Positions 26,961 to 35,067 are shown, counted from the stretch's first letter. The stretch: 64,000 bases of DNA from Butyrivibrio sp. VCD2006 (GCF_000423925.1 NZ_AUIX01000024.1:36113-100112), one strand, 5' to 3'. The notes: generated by a model not told the origin, from the letters alone. A program made the numbers and translations.

Positions 26961-27000
26961 AAAAAAACAGACCATCATCACACTGATAATGATCTGTTTT
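26961..27000 (-). terminator. Intrinsic terminator
   Basis: AACAGACCATCATC and GATAATGATCTGTT form an imperfect stem with a seven-base T run on the minus strand (complement of 26961-26967). It ends the transcript of the AAC(3)-like gene. Confidence 0.7.
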
Positions 27001-27073
27001 ACACTTAAATGAATCCCATAAACGGGGTCATAGGGCCCAAAAAAAGGAATACTACCCTCGTCTCCCATGACCA

Positions 27074-27820
27074 TTAATGCGTCAATCCCCACAGCCCATA
27101 GGGATCATGCTTTAATTCATTTTCATACAGAGAAACTACTAACCATATATCAAAAAACATTGCCTTGCAATTCCCGATATAAGCTTCTTTTATCAGGTTC
27201 TTATTATAGGCCATCTCCTGTATCTTGTACCATGCCTTAACCGGAGGATGTCCGGCCTCCATCATCCATTCATCCGGCGGATAGACTTTATTGATTTCCT
27301 CTGATGGAGCATAAATCTCATTTATATCGTCCGGGGTTACACCTTCCACATAGTGCATCGCCGTAAACTTGTATATATCGACTCCCAGCAAAAGAGCCTT
27401 CCCGCCATTATGAATCGGATAATCCAAGCCGCCGGTCAGGGCGTCCTTTCCATGCTTGCCCCAGCCGGATGTGCTGATTGTGTCGGTTCCCGTGTAAGTG
27501 TCAGGAAGCTTTCTAAAAGTATCAGCCACAACGCCCATGGCCGTTTTTTCAGCATCAGATGGTAAAATCTTGATTTTCACGGTAATTCCAAGCTTCTTGT
27601 CCTCCTCCGTGAGATCCATCTCTTTACTCAGTCTGAGTGCAGGCATGAAGATGCTGCCCTCTTCAGTAACCAGTTCCTTCAATGTATCTATGACGGTTTC
27701 CGCTCCACCCTCAAGTTCTCCAAAACTGCTAAGGGAAGAATGCACTTCCAAAGTCATTCCTTTTTCAATTCCGAGCTTCTGTAATTCCGACTTCAATTCC
27801 TGTTTAGTTACCCTAGCCAT
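27074..27820 (-). CDS. AAC(3)-family aminoglycoside N-acetyltransferase-like protein
   Basis: A 248-residue member of the antibiotic N-acetyltransferase family. Family motifs: EVHSSLSSFGELEGGAETVI near the N-terminus, GSIFMPAL, and HNGGKALLLGVDIYKFTAMH with the active-site His region. Classical AAC(3) enzymes acetylate position 3 of 2-deoxystreptamine, but chromosomal members in gut anaerobes often have no known resistance role, and a different amine substrate is possible. ATG 27820 sits five bases after the yjdF stop, with AAGGA and GAGGG upstream; the TTG at 27829 is less likely. Second gene of a two-gene operon. Confidence 0.8.
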   Translation of the reverse strand: MARVTKQELKSELQKLGIEKGMTLEVHSSLSSFGELEGGAETVIDTLKELVTEEGSIFMPALRLSKEMDLTEEDKKLGITVKIKILPSDAEKTAMGVVADTFRKLPDTYTGTDTISTSGWGKHGKDALTGGLDYPIHNGGKALLLGVDIYKFTAMHYVEGVTPDDINEIYAPSEEINKVYPPDEWMMEAGHPPVKAWYKIQEMAYNKNLIKEAYIGNCKAMFFDIWLVVSLYENELKHDPYGLWGLTH

Positions 27821-27825
27821 ATCCC

Positions 27826-28248
27826 TCAATGTCCTTTATGCCTTTCCTTCTTTTTCTGTTGCTTTAATTCAAAAAGCCTTAACTCCTCTGCTTCTTTCTG
27901 CTCCCGGCTTTTGACCTTGCGTTCAAGCTTGTTCTGCTCCTGCTGAAGCTTTAACGCCTGCTGGGACTTTGTTCCGATACCTTTTTCCTGAACCGTTTTC
28001 TTAGCATCACGCTGTAATCTCTTCGGATTCTTCTTGATATCCCTGACCACAGTATCTACAGCAGGACTGAATTTCAATCGATAATAGTTCCTGATTATAT
28101 ATTCCTGAACTTCATAATCCTTGGGTTCTGCGCCAAAAACCACTTTTGCCACAGACAATTTTCCATTGTCGATACGTTCAAAAACTCCCACCCAAAACGG
28201 ATCATCGAAGTACACTGTTAGTTTATCACTTATTCGTTCAATATCCAT
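27826..28248 (-). CDS. yjdF: YjdF/DUF2992 family protein
   Basis: A 140-residue protein with the YjdF pattern: LTVYFDDPFWVGVFER at the start, VVFGAEPKDYEVQEYI in the middle, RDIKKNPKRLQRDAKK and a long Lys/Glu/Gln-rich helix at the end. In Bacilli and Clostridia yjdF genes are often controlled by the yjdF riboswitch, which senses azaaromatic compounds; here only about 70 bases separate the start from the upstream terminator, and no such element is seen. ATG 28248 is chosen over GTG 28260. It is cotranscribed with the AAC(3)-like gene, suggesting a joint role in handling toxic small molecules (inference). Confidence 0.75.
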   Translation of the reverse strand: MDIERISDKLTVYFDDPFWVGVFERIDNGKLSVAKVVFGAEPKDYEVQEYIIRNYYRLKFSPAVDTVVRDIKKNPKRLQRDAKKTVQEKGIGTKSQQALKLQQEQNKLERKVKSREQKEAEELRLFELKQQKKKERHKGH

Positions 28249-28318
28249 TTTTCCACTCACAAAAGTACAATGCCGTTATCGTATCCAAATACTAAATCTA
28301 CATTCATACCATAACACG

Positions 28319-28360
28319 CAAAAAAAAAACAGACCTCATCTTACACGGATAAAGGTCTGT
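28319..28360 (-). terminator. Intrinsic terminator (TACACGGAT-loop family)
   Basis: ACAGACC (28329-28335) pairs with GGTCTGT (28354-28360) around CTTACACGGATAAA, with a long T run on the minus strand. It ends the ABC transporter/small ORF transcript. Near copy of the terminator at 19735-19771. Confidence 0.85.
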
Positions 28361-28380
28361 TTTTCACTTCATTATTTTTA

Positions 28381-28458
28381 TTATTTTGTAGCAAAAATGT
28401 AAGCTACACCATTCGGAGCCTTCATGGGATGCTCCGGATTACTATTGTTACATTCCAT
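28381..28458 (-). CDS. Possible 25-residue peptide coupled to the ABC permease gene
   Basis: The ATG at 28456-28458 overlaps the permease stop (TGATG), and the frame runs 25 codons to a TAA at 28381, starting MECNNSNPEHP and ending VAYIFATK. A terminator follows immediately, so the peptide would fill the rest of the transcript. It could be a short accessory or exported peptide, or an eroded end of a longer gene. No family recognised. Confidence 0.4.
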   Translation of the reverse strand: MECNNSNPEHPMKAPNGVAYIFATK

Positions 28459-29189
28459 CAATACCTGAACCTTCTCTTCTCAAGAACCCAGACCTTCAGG
28501 CACACCACAACCACAGCATACACTGCCATGTGCAGAAAAATCAGCACCATCCCCCGTAGCTCGAATATATCTGAGCTTCCAACCAATTTAAACCCGTCAA
28601 GAAAAGGTGGAAGCACAAAATTCAAAATCGCCAAGGGCATTAAGTAGGTGGTCAGCCCTTCTTTACATATCGCAAGCACTGAAACCATGATTGCGCCCAG
28701 TATCCCGTCTTTTCTTCTCTGTAAAAATCGCGGGTGAAAGAAATCCCCAGTCGCCATGCCGCATAGCCCGCTAAAGAAAATATACAGGCCGCCCAATATA
28801 ACATCTGCTATTCCCATGGGTCTGATGAACATGGAGCCTCTAAGCAAAAACAGCACCGCCGGAAATACCGTCAATATAAGCGCATAGCCAAAACACTGCG
28901 TGATCAGCAGCATTTCCCTGGAAACGTAGTAATTAAGAGGCCTCTCGCAGTGCATCATCAGCGTTTCTTCGAACACGTCATTCTCTTTCCCATTCAAAGT
29001 CATGGAAATGAACACGCATACTAAATACAGAAAAGCCGCTGACAGCAGGAAACTACTGGTAACACCGATAGGCGCCATGGAATACATGATTCCTATAAAA
29101 AGTGCCGTGGCAACTACCGGTACGATCAGCACCTGACCTTTTTTCAAGAGTTTTCGTCGTAGTTTGTATAGTTCAAGCGTGTTTTTCAA
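28458..29189 (-). CDS. ABC-2 type transporter permease
   Basis: A 243-residue membrane protein with about six helices (for example VLIVPVVATALFIGIMYS and VILGGLYIFFSGLCGMATG) and Arg/Lys-rich ends, encoded directly after an ABC ATPase and overlapping it by 17 bases. Start is TTG 29189 within the ATPase gene. Overall pattern is that of small ABC-2 permeases that export peptides, lipids or drugs or act in bacteriocin immunity. No substrate can be assigned. Confidence 0.75.
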   Translation of the reverse strand: MKNTLELYKLRRKLLKKGQVLIVPVVATALFIGIMYSMAPIGVTSSFLLSAAFLYLVCVFISMTLNGKENDVFEETLMMHCERPLNYYVSREMLLITQCFGYALILTVFPAVLFLLRGSMFIRPMGIADVILGGLYIFFSGLCGMATGDFFHPRFLQRRKDGILGAIMVSVLAICKEGLTTYLMPLAILNFVLPPFLDGFKLVGSSDIFELRGMVLIFLHMAVYAVVVVCLKVWVLEKRRFRY

Positions 29190-29970
29190 TTCCTACAATC
29201 TCCCATCCATCTTCATATAGTCCAAGCACAGTCGCCTTAAGCGCCGTCTCCTCTGCCGTAAGCTCGTAGTTACCACCTTTACTTCTCATATCAGGTCGCA
29301 CCGTCAGCGCCGGATTTTTCTTCACATAAATTGAGTAGACTGCTTCTCCCGAGACGTCTGTCTCCAACAGCTTGCCCTGTTCAATCGTGTAAACCCTGTC
29401 TGAGAGCGCATCTATCAGCTTCTCCTCATGACAGGACATAAAAATCGTGATCCCCTGGTCTCGCAGCTCGTTCATCTTATCTAAGAAAACTTTTTGGGAT
29501 TCTGCATCCTGCCCGGAAAGTGGCTCATCAAGCAGGATGACCTGATGCGGCGCCATGAGCGCCTGAATTACGCCAACTTTTTGAAGACTCCCCTTGGAAA
29601 GCTTATCCATTCTCGTATGAATCATGGACTCCAAAAAGAAATCCTTAATCAGCCAGTCCGTCACGGCATGGTCCACACCCTCCATCCGTGCCACACCGCG
29701 AAGATAGTCGATCATCTCAATCTCCATGCCCACGAATTTCTCCGGAACATATGAAAACCGCAGCTTTTCATGATACTGCAGATCACCGCCGCTTATCGGA
29801 ATAATGCCTGAGATGAGCTTAAGCATCGTGCTCTTCCCGCATCCATTATGCCCGTAAAACGCGATGGATTCCCCCTTGTAAAAGGTGTGCGAAATACCGT
29901 CAATTACGGTTTTGCCGCCGTATTTTTTTGTGACGTTTTCAAGTGTAATCAGCTTTGCGTTTGTTTTCAT
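29173..29970 (-). CDS. ABC transporter ATP-binding protein
   Basis: A 265-residue ATPase with Walker A GHNGCGKSTML (about residue 40), signature region LSKGSLQKVGV (the 'LSGGQ' position, slightly diverged), Walker B VILLDEPLSG, and the H-loop MSCHEEKLI. After residue 215 there is an extra C-terminal segment of about 50 residues. With the overlapping permease it forms a two-component exporter. GGGGAAAG precedes the ATG. Confidence 0.85.
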   Translation of the reverse strand: MKTNAKLITLENVTKKYGGKTVIDGISHTFYKGESIAFYGHNGCGKSTMLKLISGIIPISGGDLQYHEKLRFSYVPEKFVGMEIEMIDYLRGVARMEGVDHAVTDWLIKDFFLESMIHTRMDKLSKGSLQKVGVIQALMAPHQVILLDEPLSGQDAESQKVFLDKMNELRDQGITIFMSCHEEKLIDALSDRVYTIEQGKLLETDVSGEAVYSIYVKKNPALTVRPDMRSKGGNYELTAEETALKATVLGLYEDGWEIVGIEKHA

Positions 29971-30057
29971 TAGCTTTCCCCATTATGATCAGCATAACAC
30001 AAAGAGTGCCTGATCCAATCATGAATTTCCTCTACTCTAATTCGTGGTCATTTCGCT

Positions 30058-30507
30058 TTACAACGCCAAAACCATGCCCTCCTCCGAATCTTTAAACCCA
30101 CATTTCCTATAGAGAAATCTCCCCGCATCAGTTGCATCAAGGCTGACCTCTGTTGCGCGTCTTTTTCTGGCTTCATCGATAAGCATGTTAACCATCTTTT
30201 CTCCGAGGCCCTGTCTGCGGTAATCCTTGGCTGTGTACACATTCATAAGGTGTGCACGTTTTCCGGTCGGATGATCAAATGTTGGCATTACGGTGAAATA
30301 ACACATAGACGCGCAGCCGATGACTCTCTCCCCATCAATCGCAAGAACCGTAGTCTGGTCTCCCTCAAGGAAATATCTCCTGTTGTTTTCCACGAAATCC
30401 TCTGAATACTGATAATCAGCCGCAAGAGAATTTACTTCCTTTAACATCTCAAGTCTGCTGCTCATCATGAGTTCTATATCTGTCTTTTCTGCAATCCTTA
30501 TTTCCAT
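30058..30507 (-). CDS. GNAT family N-acetyltransferase
   Basis: A 149-residue acetyltransferase opening MEIRIAEKTD, with NVYTAKDYRRQGLGEKMVNM as the acetyl-CoA loop (about residues 85-105) and SLDATDAGRFLYRKCGF near the end. ATG 30507 is preferred because GGAGGAGAGG lies directly before it; the frame's first ATG (30520-30522) is inside that site. It starts 15 bases after the previous GNAT gene, so the two form an operon. Acceptor unknown. Confidence 0.85.
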   Translation of the reverse strand: MEIRIAEKTDIELMMSSRLEMLKEVNSLAADYQYSEDFVENNRRYFLEGDQTTVLAIDGERVIGCASMCYFTVMPTFDHPTGKRAHLMNVYTAKDYRRQGLGEKMVNMLIDEARKRRATEVSLDATDAGRFLYRKCGFKDSEEGMVLAL

Positions 30508-30522
30508 AACCCTCTCCTCCAT

Positions 30523-30999
30523 TTACATCGCGCACATTTCCTGATCCGTCCACTCCTCGCCTTTTATCTCATAAGTTTCAAGCGGAGCGCCTTCGATTTC
30601 TTCAAAGCCTGCCGCTTTATAGCAATGATATGCAGGGAGATTATTTGTGAAAACACCAAGCGTAACCTGCTCTACATCAGGCCTTTTCCGTGCTTCCTCT
30701 ACGGCGAGCTTTAGCATTTTCTTACCGTATCCCTTGCCTCTAAGCTCAGGATTGTTGATTACAAAGCCAACTCTCAGGACGCCTTCCGTTCCTTCCGGTT
30801 TTCTTAATATGAAAAATCCAACATCTTTCCCATCATCTACAGCAATATAAGGCTTCACATTATCTCCAAACTTCAGCCTGTCAGGGGTGAGTGGATAATC
30901 CCCCAATATTCCCGCAGTCCATTTATAAAAAATATCTTCATTTTCGCACCAGGATATAACCGTTTCGGCATCGTTTTTTGTATACGCTCTAAGTTCCAT
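30523..30999 (-). CDS. GNAT family N-acetyltransferase
   Basis: A 158-residue acetyltransferase. The start MELRAYTKND follows AAGGGGAG. The acetyl-CoA loop is NPELRGKGYGKKMLKLAVEE (about 95-115) and the end has NLPAYHCYKAAGFEEIE, with YEIKGEEW closing. Part of a two-gene GNAT operon directly downstream of an ABC transporter pair (28-base gap), so it may be on the same transcript. Acceptor unknown. Confidence 0.85.
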   Translation of the reverse strand: MELRAYTKNDAETVISWCENEDIFYKWTAGILGDYPLTPDRLKFGDNVKPYIAVDDGKDVGFFILRKPEGTEGVLRVGFVINNPELRGKGYGKKMLKLAVEEARKRPDVEQVTLGVFTNNLPAYHCYKAAGFEEIEGAPLETYEIKGEEWTDQEMCAM

Positions 31000-31027
31000 G
31001 TTCAACTCCCCTTATGTTCCAGTGCCC

Positions 31028-31873
31028 TTAAATTGTGTCTCTCTTGGTAAATATGAGCATTCCCATGACTGAGTATAAAACCAGTCCAATCATAATAACA
31101 ATAATAACATTCATATAGGGAAAATCTACAGGGGCCTCTCCAAGCATGTTTACCTTAGTCACAATGAGATTCCTTGAAAGAGCATACTTCTCCATGAAGC
31201 CTCTCAGTGCGGGTCTCATGGAAACAAGCTTTACTTCAACCATGTTAAGGAGCATTCCATGAAGATTAGCGGATCCGAAAATTGTGATCATGATAGGAAT
31301 GATGGTATTTCTGGTAATCTCATAGAGAGCCATCATGGCAATTCCGAATACTGTATGAAGAATCACTTCAAACAACATGAACCTCATAAGAGAGCAAAAA
31401 CTCTGTATAGCATACATACCCGGTCCCCTTCCAAGGCTTCCGAGTCTTATAGCCAAAAGTGAACCCACGAACATGATAAGTGTGTATAAAAATACCACCG
31501 GAATTTTTGAAATAAAAATATTCTTCTTTTTCTTGTGTGTTGTCAGAAGATTTTTCAAAAAGCCGCTCTTTCTCTCCTCCTCGGTATATACGATTGCGAA
31601 TACTCCCACCATGATCAGGATATATCCCGAAGAAGTAAGGCTGGCATAGAGGTCCTCGAAGCTTGTTTGCTCAGTTATCTCTTCGTTAGCTACTATCCCT
31701 ACATGTTCTTCCTCCTGATTTTCCTGCACTACCTGCTCACCGCGATCCTGAGAGGAGGGGTCTGTCTCAAGTCTGGCCAGAAGTCCAAATGTAAGTACAG
31801 TGATTAAAAGCGTTATATAAAAAACTCTTGTTTTAAAAAATCTGTAAAAATTCATTTTTATAAAATTTAACAT
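31028..31873 (-). CDS. ABC-2 type transporter permease
   Basis: A 281-residue membrane protein with an N-terminal helix (FYITLLITVLTFGLLARLE), a roughly 45-residue external Glu/Gln-rich loop, then five helices. The placement of a large extracytoplasmic loop after helix 1 is standard for ABC-2 permeases of the bacitracin/lantibiotic-immunity type. Its start overlaps the ATPase stop region (31867) by seven bases, so they are coupled. Confidence 0.8.
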   Translation of the reverse strand: MLNFIKMNFYRFFKTRVFYITLLITVLTFGLLARLETDPSSQDRGEQVVQENQEEEHVGIVANEEITEQTSFEDLYASLTSSGYILIMVGVFAIVYTEEERKSGFLKNLLTTHKKKKNIFISKIPVVFLYTLIMFVGSLLAIRLGSLGRGPGMYAIQSFCSLMRFMLFEVILHTVFGIAMMALYEITRNTIIPIMITIFGSANLHGMLLNMVEVKLVSMRPALRGFMEKYALSRNLIVTKVNMLGEAPVDFPYMNVIIVIMIGLVLYSVMGMLIFTKRDTI

Positions 31874-32589
31874 GCCTTCTGTCCTTTCCTGATTATGTCT
31901 AAATAGAATTCCTCGAGAGAATCAGCCTCACCAACATAGCTGTCCCTTAATTCGTCAGCAGTTACTTCTGTCACAAGCTTTCCTTCCGAAATGATGCCAA
32001 ATACCGTTGCAACCTTCTGAAGCTCACCAAGGAGATGACTTGAGATCATGATAGTCATTTTCTTCTCCTCATTGAGCGCCTTAATAAGCTCTCTCATCTC
32101 AATGATTCCCTGCGGATCAAGTCCGTTTATGGGCTCATCAAGAATGAGAAATTCCGGTTTTCCTATCAGCGCCATGCCGATTCCAAGTCTCTGCTTCATT
32201 CCAAGAGAAAACTTTCCTGCTTTCTTTTTAGGCTCTCGTGATAATCCTACAAAATCAAGAATGGCTCTAATTTCCTCCTCGTCGTACAATCCCATTGAAA
32301 GCGCCTTAAGCTTCATGTTGTCAAAAGCATTAAGATACCCGTATATTCCGGGGCTCTCAATAAGGCATCCGACCTTTGCAAGGTAATGCTCCCCATCTGC
32401 TGTTTCAATTTCGCCCTCAGTTGGAGTCGCGAACCCTACAAGCATTTTCATAAGTGTTGTTTTGCCTGCTCCGTTTGGTCCGATGAGACCATAAATATCC
32501 CCTCTGTTTATGTGAATATTCATATCCTTTACAGCCTCAAAGGAACCATATCTTTTTGTCAGGTCTTTTGTTTCCAAATAGCTATTCAT
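31867..32589 (-). CDS. ABC transporter ATP-binding protein (BcrA/lantibiotic-immunity type)
   Basis: A 240-residue ATPase: Walker A GPNGAGKTTLMK (about residue 40), signature FSLGMKQRLGIGMAL, Walker B FLILDEPINGLDPQG and H-loop MISSHLLGEL. This is the subgroup that pairs with one ABC-2 permease and commonly protects against antimicrobial peptides. ATG 32589 is chosen because AAGGAG is eight bases before it. Confidence 0.9.
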   Translation of the reverse strand: MNSYLETKDLTKRYGSFEAVKDMNIHINRGDIYGLIGPNGAGKTTLMKMLVGFATPTEGEIETADGEHYLAKVGCLIESPGIYGYLNAFDNMKLKALSMGLYDEEEIRAILDFVGLSREPKKKAGKFSLGMKQRLGIGMALIGKPEFLILDEPINGLDPQGIIEMRELIKALNEEKKMTIMISSHLLGELQKVATVFGIISEGKLVTEVTADELRDSYVGEADSLEEFYLDIIRKGQKAC

Positions 32590-32709
32590 TTTGCTCCTTC
32601 CTTTCTCTGCTGAAACAGTCATTTTACAGTATGTAATGTAATACTTTTGAAAATCAGGGCTCTCTTTTGCACGGATGATGCTCTGCTTTACACTAAATTG
32701 ACGATCCTA

Positions 32710-33456
32710 TTAGCTGATTTTTAATTCTTCAAGACTAATGTGAGGATTCCTGTATCTGGCTGAACTTTTTTCCTTTTTATGATGAATTGCGTTCCGCGGG
32801 CAGTTCTGGAGACAGGCCCCGCAGCTGATACAAGTATTTCCAAATACAGGCTTCCCGTCACTAATGCTGATATTCTTCATAGGACATAGAGATGCGCAGG
32901 TTCCGCAGCCCCTGCAGTCCGCCGAAACGCTGATCATATCCGTAATCCCCACACCTGTCTCAAACTCATAATTCTTAATATGATTTTTAGTCATAAGCTT
33001 TTTAAATGGAGAATCTTCCCTGATAAACTTCTTGTGCTCAGTAATATCCGCAAGCAGCTCATCTATCTGCGATTGCTGCTTTTTGCTGTCGCCCTTTTGC
33101 TTTGCCATATCTGAAAAGGTTATGCAATTTTCAGCCATCTTAAGGCGATTGATATAATCGAAGCTTCTGTCGTTTTTCGTCTTTATCTCAGAGAGCTGTC
33201 CACACACCGCTCCCGGGAAAAAGCCATAGGTTGCCACCGCGAACAAATATGATGTCTGAATGGATGTTTTCTCAATAAAATCTACAATAAACGGTGGAAC
33301 ACAAAGTCCATAAACAGGAAAAACAATCCCTACTTCTGTATCTTCTATATCGAAATTTTCTTCATGAATGCATTCCGCTATCGGGAAAAGCTTGCCCCCG
33401 ATACGCTTGGCGATATACAGGCAGTTGCCTGTAGAACTAAAGTACAATACTGTCAT
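32710..33456 (-). CDS. EFR1 family ferredoxin (flavodoxin fused to two 4Fe-4S clusters)
   Basis: A 248-residue soluble redox protein: an N-terminal flavodoxin-like fold opening MTVLYFSSTGNCLYIAKR (FMN loop S-S-T-G-N) with FPVYGLCVPPFIVDF, and C-terminal clusters CRGCGTCASLCPM and CISCGACLQNCPRN. This architecture is typical of Firmicute EFR1 proteins that shuttle electrons in anaerobes. AGGAGG lies before ATG 33456. A perfect palindrome 46 bases upstream (33502-33516) suggests regulation by a dedicated repressor. Confidence 0.9.
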   Translation of the reverse strand: MTVLYFSSTGNCLYIAKRIGGKLFPIAECIHEENFDIEDTEVGIVFPVYGLCVPPFIVDFIEKTSIQTSYLFAVATYGFFPGAVCGQLSEIKTKNDRSFDYINRLKMAENCITFSDMAKQKGDSKKQQSQIDELLADITEHKKFIREDSPFKKLMTKNHIKNYEFETGVGITDMISVSADCRGCGTCASLCPMKNISISDGKPVFGNTCISCGACLQNCPRNAIHHKKEKSSARYRNPHISLEELKIS

Positions 33457-33501
33457 GCTGTAACCTCCTACTATATTTGTATAACTGTTTACTCATTAAC
33501 T

Positions 33502-33516
33502 GTATAGTTACTATAC
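33502..33516. promoter_or_regulatory. Perfect palindrome upstream of the EFR1 ferredoxin
   Basis: GTATAGT-T-ACTATAC, 7-bp arms around one base, between the rsgA terminator and the ferredoxin gene. Likely an operator; the cognate regulator is not identifiable here. Confidence 0.5.
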
Positions 33517-33525
33517 ACTTCCCAT

Positions 33526-33561
33526 AAAAAAACAGACCCTTTTCACTCATTCGGGTCTGTT
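33526..33561 (-). terminator. Intrinsic terminator of rsgA
   Basis: AACAGACCC (33531-33539) pairs with GGGTCTGTT (33553-33561), with a T run on the minus strand; 15 bases after the rsgA stop. Same AACAGACC-type stem as the terminators at 26961 and 28319. Confidence 0.85.
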
Positions 33562-33575
33562 TTACACTTAATTCA

Positions 33576-34571
33576 TTATTTATTATATTTGAATTTCTTG
33601 GCAGCCTTGGCCCACTTGGAGATAGCCTTTTTCTTGGCGTAGTTGTTTCTGTTCTCCTGCCCCAGGGATTTGTATAGCATGTACCTGCCGGAGTCAAGTT
33701 CCCCACTTTCAATAGCTGCCTTGATAGCACATCCGGGCTCAGTATCATGCTGGCAATCACTGAACCTGCAATGACTTTCAAGCTCTATTATATCTGAAAA
33801 TGTGTTGTCCAGTCCCTCTTCAACCTGAGCCATTCCAAGCTCTCTCATACCGGGAGTGTCAATGATAGAAACTCCGTTATCCAGCATTATCAGCTGTCTG
33901 TGAGTCGTCGTGTGTCTTCCTGTAGAATCATAAGACCTGACTTCTGAAGTCTTCATTATCTCCTTGCCACAGAGGGCATTTAGTAGTGTTGATTTTCCCG
34001 CACCTGAAGAACCCATGAGGCAGATGCTTGTTCCGGGAGTCATGTATTCATCAAGCTCCTCAAGCCCGATTCCACAAATGGCTGAGATGGCATGAACTCT
34101 TACTTTATCTGAAATTGATTCCACTTCTCTTATATATCTTCCTGTATTATTGCACAAGTCAGATTTTGTAAGAACTACCACAGGGATTGAATTCCCCTGA
34201 AGGACAACACTGACGTATCTGGCAATTCGGTTATAGCTGTAGTCTTCATTCAGTGATGTGACAATAAAGGTATAGTCCACGTTTGCAACCATATACTGCA
34301 TGGTCGCAGTCTTGGCCTGATCGGGTCTTTGTAAAAAACTCTTTCTTTCGCAGACTGACTCTATTACAGAATCTCCGATTGGATTGAATTTAAATGTCAC
34401 ATAGTCTCCCACAACCGGAAGCTGACTGGCCTCTGCCTCCCTGAAACGTCCCTTTAGTTTTGCATAGATCTCTTTTCCCTGAAAACTGATAGTATAGGTA
34501 TTTTTTTGAATCTCAGAAATTCTTCCTTTGTTCTCTACAGGTAAAGTGTTTTGTTCATTTTCATTTTTCAT
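33576..34571 (-). CDS. rsgA: Ribosome small subunit-dependent GTPase A
   Basis: A 331-residue circularly permuted GTPase that aids 30S subunit maturation. An N-terminal OB-fold (about 10-80) is followed by the G motifs in permuted order: G4 VVLTKSDL, G1 MGSSGAGKSTLLNALCG and G3 IIDTPGMRELG, then a zinc-binding end with CRFSDCQHDTEPGC. ATG 34571 with GGAG nine bases upstream is the start; the frame to 34685 runs through a terminator and is not translated. Its leader contains a 29-codon open frame and an intrinsic terminator, suggesting attenuation (see findings). The protein ends in a Lys-rich tail. Confidence 0.9.
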   Translation of the reverse strand: MKNENEQNTLPVENKGRISEIQKNTYTISFQGKEIYAKLKGRFREAEASQLPVVGDYVTFKFNPIGDSVIESVCERKSFLQRPDQAKTATMQYMVANVDYTFIVTSLNEDYSYNRIARYVSVVLQGNSIPVVVLTKSDLCNNTGRYIREVESISDKVRVHAISAICGIGLEELDEYMTPGTSICLMGSSGAGKSTLLNALCGKEIMKTSEVRSYDSTGRHTTTHRQLIMLDNGVSIIDTPGMRELGMAQVEEGLDNTFSDIIELESHCRFSDCQHDTEPGCAIKAAIESGELDSGRYMLYKSLGQENRNNYAKKKAISKWAKAAKKFKYNK

Positions 34572-34660
34572 TGTTTTGTCTCCATTTTTCTTCTTGTTAT
34601 AGTTGCTTATTACATTTTTCTGGAGACCCTGTTTATGGAAATATCGCTTGAATATGCATA

Positions 34661-34689
34661 GAAAAAGCCGCGACAAAAATGCCACGGCT
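34661..34689 (-). terminator. Leader terminator (attenuator candidate) upstream of rsgA
   Basis: On the minus strand AGCCGTGGC (34689-34681) pairs with GTCGCGGCT (34674-34666) around ATTTTT, followed by TTTTC. It sits between the leader peptide and rsgA with no gene ended by it other than the 29-codon frame. CCCTCGGCT inside the leader frame can pair with the 5' arm and would block the terminator. Confidence 0.7.
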
Positions 34690-34737
34690 CAAATCGCTAA
34701 ATTCCAATTTTCATATGATGAAAGACGGCAAAGTAAA

Positions 34738-34827
34738 TTATGCCTCTTTCTGCTGATACTCATAAGCCGAGGGTCTCATACTATATTCAGTTACAATCTC
34801 TACACTGCTTATTCTCATTTCAAACAT
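34738..34827 (-). CDS. Leader peptide of rsgA (29 residues)
   Basis: ATG 34825-34827 to TAA 34738-34740; begins MFEMRISSVEIVTEYSMRP and ends in EYQQKEA, with GAGG about 11 bases upstream. It is not hydrophobic. The position (49 bases before an intrinsic terminator, 167 before rsgA) is typical of ribosome-sensing leader peptides that control antibiotic-related genes. Confidence 0.6.
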   Translation of the reverse strand: MFEMRISSVEIVTEYSMRPSAYEYQQKEA

Positions 34828-34947
34828 AAATATGATTACCTCGCTTTCTTTAAGATTTATTACACTCCGAGTCTATCAGTAAAACGTACACATGGCAATA
34901 GTCACACTGATTTGGGTGTATTTTACACCGCATTGTCACACTCCTAT

Positions 34948-35067
34948 TTATCCCTGGAGTGCGACCATATGAGCATACATTCCGCCAAGCTCCATGAGCT
35001 GAGTGTGGTCCCCGCTTTCCACAATCTGGCCATCATTTATGACCAGAATACGATATGCACATAAAAA
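34948..35067 (-). pseudogene. C-terminal remnant of an ABC exporter ATPase
   Basis: The minus strand encodes AYRILVINDGQIVESGDHTQ and then L-M-E-L-G-G-M-Y-A-H-M-V before a TAA at 34948: the D-loop-to-end region of an ABC exporter (I-x-V-L-x-x-G-x-I-V-E-x-G-x-H). No start or other ATPase motifs remain. It lies between the amino-acid binding protein and the rsgA leader. Confidence 0.75.

Noticed and set aside
28249..28318. yjdF riboswitch
   Set aside because: Only about 70 bases are available before the terminator and no compact structure is seen.
33437..33781. Minus-strand frame of 114 codons between the ferredoxin and rsgA
   Set aside because: Overlaps the rsgA 3' end and its terminator in another frame; no family features.
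34571..34685. N-terminal extension of RsgA
   Set aside because: It would be translated through the terminator hairpin; the RsgA fold begins after ATG 34571, which has its own ribosome site.
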